Assembly: GCA_000715605.1 (NCBI GenBank)
Contig: KL568556.1
Span: forward strand, 54,960-63,802
Source: Streptomyces speibonae
GTDB taxonomy: Bacteria; Actinomycetota; Actinomycetes; Streptomycetales; Streptomycetaceae
Reading direction: 5' to 3'
DNA: 8,843 nucleotides
The notes beneath the pieces were generated by a model. The model saw nothing but the letters and a program-made list of their open reading frames with translations. It searched no databases and was not told the DNA's origin. Positions 6,436 to 8,843 of this stretch are shown here, in pieces (positions within the stretch are counted from its first letter, which is position 1; each line of letters starts with the position of its first letter). The position numbers were made by a program, and so were the translations under genes.

Positions 6436-6442
6436 GACCGTC
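6427..6442 (+). repeat. 16-bp direct repeat, copy 2
   Basis: This copy is identical to 6363-6378. It covers the GTG start (6428) and codons 1-5 of the first tail tube-like gene, again reading VAKTV, though in a different absolute frame from copy 1. Confidence 0.9.
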
Positions 6443-7165
6443 CTCACGAACGTCCGCACCTTCGCGGGCGGCCTGGATCTCACCAGCCGCTCCAACAAGG
6501 TCGAGCTGTCGTCCGAGGTGGAGGCGAAGCCGACCACGAACTACGGCTCCGACGGCTACGTGGAAGTGGTCGGCGGGCTGGCCTCGTCGGAGATCGCCGG
6601 TGAGGGGCAGTGGGAGGCCGGCGACGACACGAAGGTCGATGACGCGTCCTGGGCCCAGTTCGGCGGGGTCGGCCCGTGGACGGTGTGCCCGACCGGCACC
6701 CAGTTCATCGGGGACCTGGCGTATCTCACCAAGGCGCTGCGCGCCGACTACAAGCTGGGCGAGTCGGTCGGCGAGGTCGCGCCGTGGACGTCCATGGCGA
6801 AGGGCAGCTGGCCGCTGGTGCGGGGTGTCGTCATGCACCAGCCGGGCACGGCCCGCACCGCGACCGGCAGCGGCACCGCGCTGGAGATGGGCGCGCTCCT
6901 GGCGGGGCAGCGCATGTACGCCTCCCTGCACGTGCTGTCCGCCGCCGGCACCACGCCGTCCATCACGGTCGCCGTGGAGTCGTCCGAGACGGAAGACTTC
7001 ACCAGCGCCACCACGCGGCTGACGTTCGACACGGCGACCGAGCCGGGCGGGCAGATCCTGCGCACCGACGGCACGGCCGTCACGGACACCTGGTGGCGTC
7101 TCGCCTGGACCATCTCCGGCACGACGCCCTCGTTCCTCCTGGCCGCTGCCCTCGGCATCGGCTGA
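6428..7165 (+). CDS. Major tail tube-like protein, long paralogue
   Basis: The product has 245 residues from GTG 6428, served by AAGGAG at 6415-6420 (7 nt spacing). Residues 16-56 ('LDLTSRSNKVELSSEVEAKPTTNYGSDGYVEVVGGLASSEI') match residues 16-56 of the next gene's product with 19 of 41 identities and no gap. The pattern 'EVE.K..TNYGS.G..EVvGGL' is typical of siphovirus tail tube proteins. The C-terminal half is beta-rich, with 'HQPGTARTATGSGTALEMGALLAGQRMYASLHVLSAAGTTPSITVAVESSETEDF' (137-191), then 'TDTWWRLAWTISGTTPSFLLAAALGI' (219-244). A 'GTTPS' phrase occurs twice (174-178, 231-235), perhaps reflecting two similar strand units. It likely forms the tube, or decorates it, around the tape measure. 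Which of the two paralogues is the main tube subunit cannot be decided here. A hairpin follows the gene. Confidence 0.83.
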   Translation: MAKTVLTNVRTFAGGLDLTSRSNKVELSSEVEAKPTTNYGSDGYVEVVGGLASSEIAGEGQWEAGDDTKVDDASWAQFGGVGPWTVCPTGTQFIGDLAYLTKALRADYKLGESVGEVAPWTSMAKGSWPLVRGVVMHQPGTARTATGSGTALEMGALLAGQRMYASLHVLSAAGTTPSITVAVESSETEDFTSATTRLTFDTATEPGGQILRTDGTAVTDTWWRLAWTISGTTPSFLLAAALGIG

Positions 7166-7180
7166 CCCACCCTGTTTCTG

Positions 7181-7205
7181 GCCCGGCCCGCCCATGGGCC
7201 CGGGC
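7181..7205 (+). terminator. GC-rich stem-loop after the first tail tube gene
   Basis: In the 70-nt gap after the stop at 7165, bases 7181-7186 pair with 7200-7205 and 7187-7189 with 7196-7198. This gives a 9-bp stem with one bulged base (C7199) and a 6-nt loop (7190-7195). There is no T run after it. It may weaken transcription into the following genes or protect the upstream mRNA end. It lies 18 nt before the AAAGGGAGG ribosome site (7221-7229) of the next gene. It is less perfect than the hairpin after the capsid gene. Confidence 0.5.
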
Positions 7206-7235
7206 GTCTCGTCATGTCTGAAAGGGAGGCCGGCC

Positions 7236-7646
7236 GTGGCAACGATGGTGCTGCTCGCCGAGTACCTGTCCATCAACTCCAACGACCTCTCCGAGTACAC
7301 CCGCAAGGCGGAGATCGCGGTCGAGGTGGAGGAGAAGGACGTCACCAACTACAAGAGCCTGGGCTGGAAGGAAGTCATCGGCGGGCTCAAGTCAGGCACG
7401 CTCGCCTGCGAGTTCCTCCAGGACTTCGCCGCCAGCGAGCTGGACTCGATCATGTGGCCGCTGCTGGGCACCGTGGTCCCGTTCGAGGTCCGCGCCGACC
7501 AGGCCGCCGTCGGCACGTCCAACCCGTCGTACTCCGGGAACATCCTCATCAACGGATGGAGTCCGATCACCGGGTCGGTCGGTGACGAGGCCACCGTGAG
7601 CCAAGATTTCACCACCTCCGGGGCCGTCACCCGGGCCACCACGTAA
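7236..7646 (+). CDS. Major tail tube-like protein, short paralogue
   Basis: From GTG 7236 the product is 136 residues. AGGGAGG (7223-7229) is 6 nt upstream, which favours GTG 7236 over ATG 7245 and over the earlier in-frame starts, whose codons would read through the gap. Residues 16-56 align without gaps to the preceding gene's product ('KAEIAVEVEEKDVTNYKSLGWKEVIGGLKSG'). The rest carries 'SELDSIMWPLLGTVVPFEVR' (67-86) and 'NILINGWSPITGSVGDEATVSQDFTTSGAVTRAT' (102-135), the closing pattern of small tail tube proteins of lambda gpV/TP901-1 type. It is near the minimal size for a single tube domain, so it is a good candidate for the main tube subunit. The neighbouring long paralogue makes the division of labour uncertain. 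Confidence 0.85.
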   Translation: MATMVLLAEYLSINSNDLSEYTRKAEIAVEVEEKDVTNYKSLGWKEVIGGLKSGTLACEFLQDFAASELDSIMWPLLGTVVPFEVRADQAAVGTSNPSYSGNILINGWSPITGSVGDEATVSQDFTTSGAVTRATT

Positions 7647-7658
7647 GAGCGGCCTGCG

Positions 7659-8165
7659 ATGGCGTCCACGGCGTCCCTCAACCTCGAGCTCACCCCGCAG
7701 AACCTGCGTGCCATCTCCAACGCCCTCAAGGCCGAGGAGGACGGCAAGGAGCTGCGCAAGGAGCTCACGAAGAACATGCGTGAGGCGCTCAAGCCGGGGG
7801 CCGCCCAGGCCAAGTCGTCGATCATGTCGATGGCGTCGACGACCCCGCACGACGGCCCGGCCCTGAAGACGGCGATCGCCCGGAAGATCCGGCCCGAGGT
7901 CCGCATCACCGGCAAGTTCCCCGGCGCCAAGATCAAGGCGTTCAAGACGAAGAACCTGCGCGGCTTCCCCAACGCCCCCAAGCGCACCAACCGGGCGGGC
8001 GGCTGGCGGCACCCGGTGTTCGGCAACCGCGCGGTGTGGGTGCAGCAGACCGGCAAGGTCAAGTGGTTCGACCGGGCCTTCGAGGGCCAGCAGAACCACT
8101 ACACGCGGCAGGTCCAGTTCGCCCTGGCCGACATGGTCAACCGCATCGCGTCCCGATCCAACTGA
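7659..8165 (+). CDS. HK97 gp10-like neck or tail completion protein
   Basis: ATG 7659 gives 168 residues. The ribosome site is weak (only GAG at 7647-7649), and the gene begins 12 nt after the previous stop. The N-terminal half is helical and charged ('LRAISNALKAEEDGKELRKELTKNMREALK', residues 16-45), followed by a stretch with many Lys and Arg (71-110). The diagnostic part is 'RTNRAGGWRHPVFGNRAVWVQQTGKVKWFDRAFEG' (109-143): 'RHPVFGN...WV.Q' with a following 'WF' is the signature I associate with HK97 gp10-like proteins. This family is usually assigned to the neck or to tail completion. Its gene is generally found before the tail tube gene; here it comes after both tube genes. Confidence 0.75.
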   Translation: MASTASLNLELTPQNLRAISNALKAEEDGKELRKELTKNMREALKPGAAQAKSSIMSMASTTPHDGPALKTAIARKIRPEVRITGKFPGAKIKAFKTKNLRGFPNAPKRTNRAGGWRHPVFGNRAVWVQQTGKVKWFDRAFEGQQNHYTRQVQFALADMVNRIASRSN

Positions 8166-8180
8166 ACGAAGAGGGCCACT

Positions 8181-8570
8181 GTGAAGGTCACATACACCCC
8201 CGAAGACGGCGAGCCGCAGGTCTTCGACTACAACCCGAACAAGCTCCTGTCGGCCGAGCGGGAGGCCCTGGAGAAGCGCACCGGCAGGGCCTTCAGGGAG
8301 TTCGCTCAGGGCGTCCTCAAGGGCGATTCCCTGTGCCGTCGGGCGCTGCTGCACGTGCTGCTGCGGCGGCAGCACCCCGGCCTGAGCTTCGATGACGTGG
8401 ACTTCTGCTGGGACGAACTCACGGTCGAGATGACCAAGGGCGAGATCACCCTCGCCGTGGAGCGCATGCGGGAGAACAACGCCGACGAAGCCCTCATCGA
8501 GGGGATGCTCAAGGGCTACGACGACGCCCCGGAGGACGAGGGAAAAGCCCGGCTGCCGTTCGCCGTCTGA
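8181..8570 (+). CDS. Tail assembly chaperone, short form (lambda gpG-like)
   Basis: The product has 129 residues from GTG 8181, with GAGGG at 8171-8175 just upstream. Visible features are a beta start (MKVTYTPEDGEPQVFDYNP), a long helical section 'LLSAEREALEKRTGRAFREFAQGVLKGDSLCRRALLHVLLRRQHPGLSFDDVDF' (22-75), and an acidic tail (YDDAPEDEG, 113-121). Helical, acidic-ended proteins directly upstream of the tape measure gene are the standard first chaperone, which binds tape measure and tube subunits during tail assembly. The stop TGA is at 8568-8570. A slippery heptamer lies 7 codons before it, and the -1 frame then stays open to 8722, giving the longer form (separate entry). Confidence 0.88.
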   Translation: MKVTYTPEDGEPQVFDYNPNKLLSAEREALEKRTGRAFREFAQGVLKGDSLCRRALLHVLLRRQHPGLSFDDVDFCWDELTVEMTKGEITLAVERMRENNADEALIEGMLKGYDDAPEDEGKARLPFAV

Positions 8571-8722
8571 AGCACCTGGGCAACGCCGCCCACCTGCTGA
8601 ACCTCGGCCCCGACGACTGGGCCCGGATGACGGTCGAGCAAGAGGACCACTACCTGGACTGGCTGGACGCCTACCAGGCGCAGCTGGAGAAGACCGCCCA
8701 GCAGGCCAAGCGCCGGCGGTGA
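8181..8722 (+). CDS. Tail assembly chaperone, long form made by -1 frameshift (gpGT-like)
   Basis: This product is not a simple open frame. Zero-frame reading from 8181 runs to AAA at 8544-8546 (residue 122, Lys). After a -1 slip the next codon is AGC at 8546, and 58 more codons follow to TGA at 8720-8722, giving 180 residues. The added part begins SPAAVRRLKHLGNAAHL, contains 'DDWARMTVEQEDHYLDWLDAYQAQLE', and ends in the basic AQQAKRRR. It has no convincing start or ribosome site of its own, and this T-like part fits the second tail chaperone of siphoviruses. The long form is thought to bind the tape measure, with the ratio of short to long product set by frameshift efficiency. The frame is explicit in the sequence; use of the frameshift is inferred. 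Confidence 0.85.
8540..8546 (+). other. Programmed -1 frameshift slippery heptamer GGGAAAA
   Basis: The bases are G GGA AAA in the zero frame of the chaperone gene, exactly the X XXY YYZ form; lambda's G/T site is GGGAAAG. Slipping by -1 lets the tRNAs re-pair on GGG and AAA. A GGAGG (8531-8535) lies 4 nt upstream and might act as an internal Shine-Dalgarno stimulator, although that spacing is shorter than in known -1 sites such as dnaX. Downstream, 8577-8581 and 8588-8592 can form a weak 5-bp hairpin. No strong stimulatory structure is seen. Confidence 0.83.
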
Positions 8723-8746
8723 CGCCCGTATCGAAGGGGGCTCGTC

Positions 8747-8843
8747 GTGTCAGACACCAGCCTGGTCTTCTCCCTGTCCGCCCGGGACAACACCGGCCCG
8801 GGCATGCGGTCGGCCCGGGAGACGGTGGAGACCGAGACGGAGG
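8747..8843 (+). CDS. Tape measure protein, N-terminal start (cut by window edge)
   Basis: GTG 8747 has GAAGGGGG at 8733-8740 with 6 nt spacing, and the frame is open to the right edge (32 codons). The visible start 'VSDTSLVFSLSARDNTGPGM' has the 'SL.F.l.arD..' pattern found at the N-termini of actinophage tape measure proteins, followed by an acidic helix (RETVETETE). It lies 24 nt after the frameshifted chaperone stop, exactly where the tape measure gene belongs. The full protein would set tail length and carry hydrophobic segments; none of this is visible here. Confidence 0.85.
   Translation, partial: MSDTSLVFSLSARDNTGPGMRSARETVETETE

Noticed and set aside
7170..7226. Possible pairing of 7170-7178 with 7220-7226 that would hide the ribosome site of the second tube gene
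   Set aside because: Only 4 plus 3 base pairs with a 2-nt bulge around a long loop; too weak to claim without conservation data.
7392..8375. Antisense open frame of 327 codons opposite the tail genes
   Set aside because: It has the same GC-rich shadow character, and there is no ribosome site or motif.
1..8843. tRNA genes, CRISPR arrays, insertion sequences, att sites, promoters
   Set aside because: I looked and saw no cloverleaf, spaced repeats, transposase, integrase or convincing promoter boxes. Transcription probably enters from upstream of the window.

Overview
This is a high-GC (roughly 70%), densely packed, single-strand window. I read it as the head and tail morphogenesis operon of a long-tailed, HK97-fold siphovirus or prophage of an actinobacterium, most likely Streptomyces or a close relative. 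The actinobacterial call rests on GC-rich third positions, frequent GTG starts (8 of 14 visible starts), strong GGAG-type ribosome sites, and protein styles familiar from actinophages. Nothing here shows whether it is a free phage or an integrated one: there is no integrase, repressor, att site or lysis gene.

Layout, all on the + strand. 2-400 is the C-terminal end of the large terminase. 412-606 is a two-helix small membrane protein. 603-1796 is the portal, 1799-2644 the U35-type prohead protease, and 2650-4107 the major capsid protein. After a 74-nt gap holding a strong RNA structure come a small basic-tailed protein (4182-4445), a GT-A-type glycosyltransferase (4438-5196), a gp6-like head-tail adaptor (5186-5782), a tail-terminator-like protein (5792-6241), a 64-residue small protein (6241-6435), and two tandem tail-tube-like proteins (6428-7165 and 7236-7646) separated by a second hairpin-containing gap. 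Then follow an HK97 gp10-like protein (7659-8165), the tail assembly chaperone pair (8181-8570, with a -1 frameshift at 8540-8546 giving an extended product to 8722), and the start of the tape measure gene (8747 to the edge).

How they work together. Terminase pumps DNA through the portal into a procapsid built from the capsid protein, and the protease matures that procapsid. Adaptor, terminator and gp10-like proteins join head to tail. Tube proteins polymerise around the tape measure with the help of the frameshifted chaperones. The glycosyltransferase, translationally embedded between capsid and connector genes, suggests that virion proteins are glycosylated.

The parts most worth a second look are: a predicted H-type pseudoknot between the capsid gene and the next ribosome site; the tandem paralogous tail-tube genes; a 16-bp direct repeat that reads VAKTV in two different genes in their own frames; the embedded glycosyltransferase; the GGGAAAA slippery site; and a connector gene order in which no separate head-tail stopper is evident and the gp10-like gene lies downstream of the tube genes. 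The core of the window is otherwise ordinary phage structural biology, and I do not see a wholly new system.
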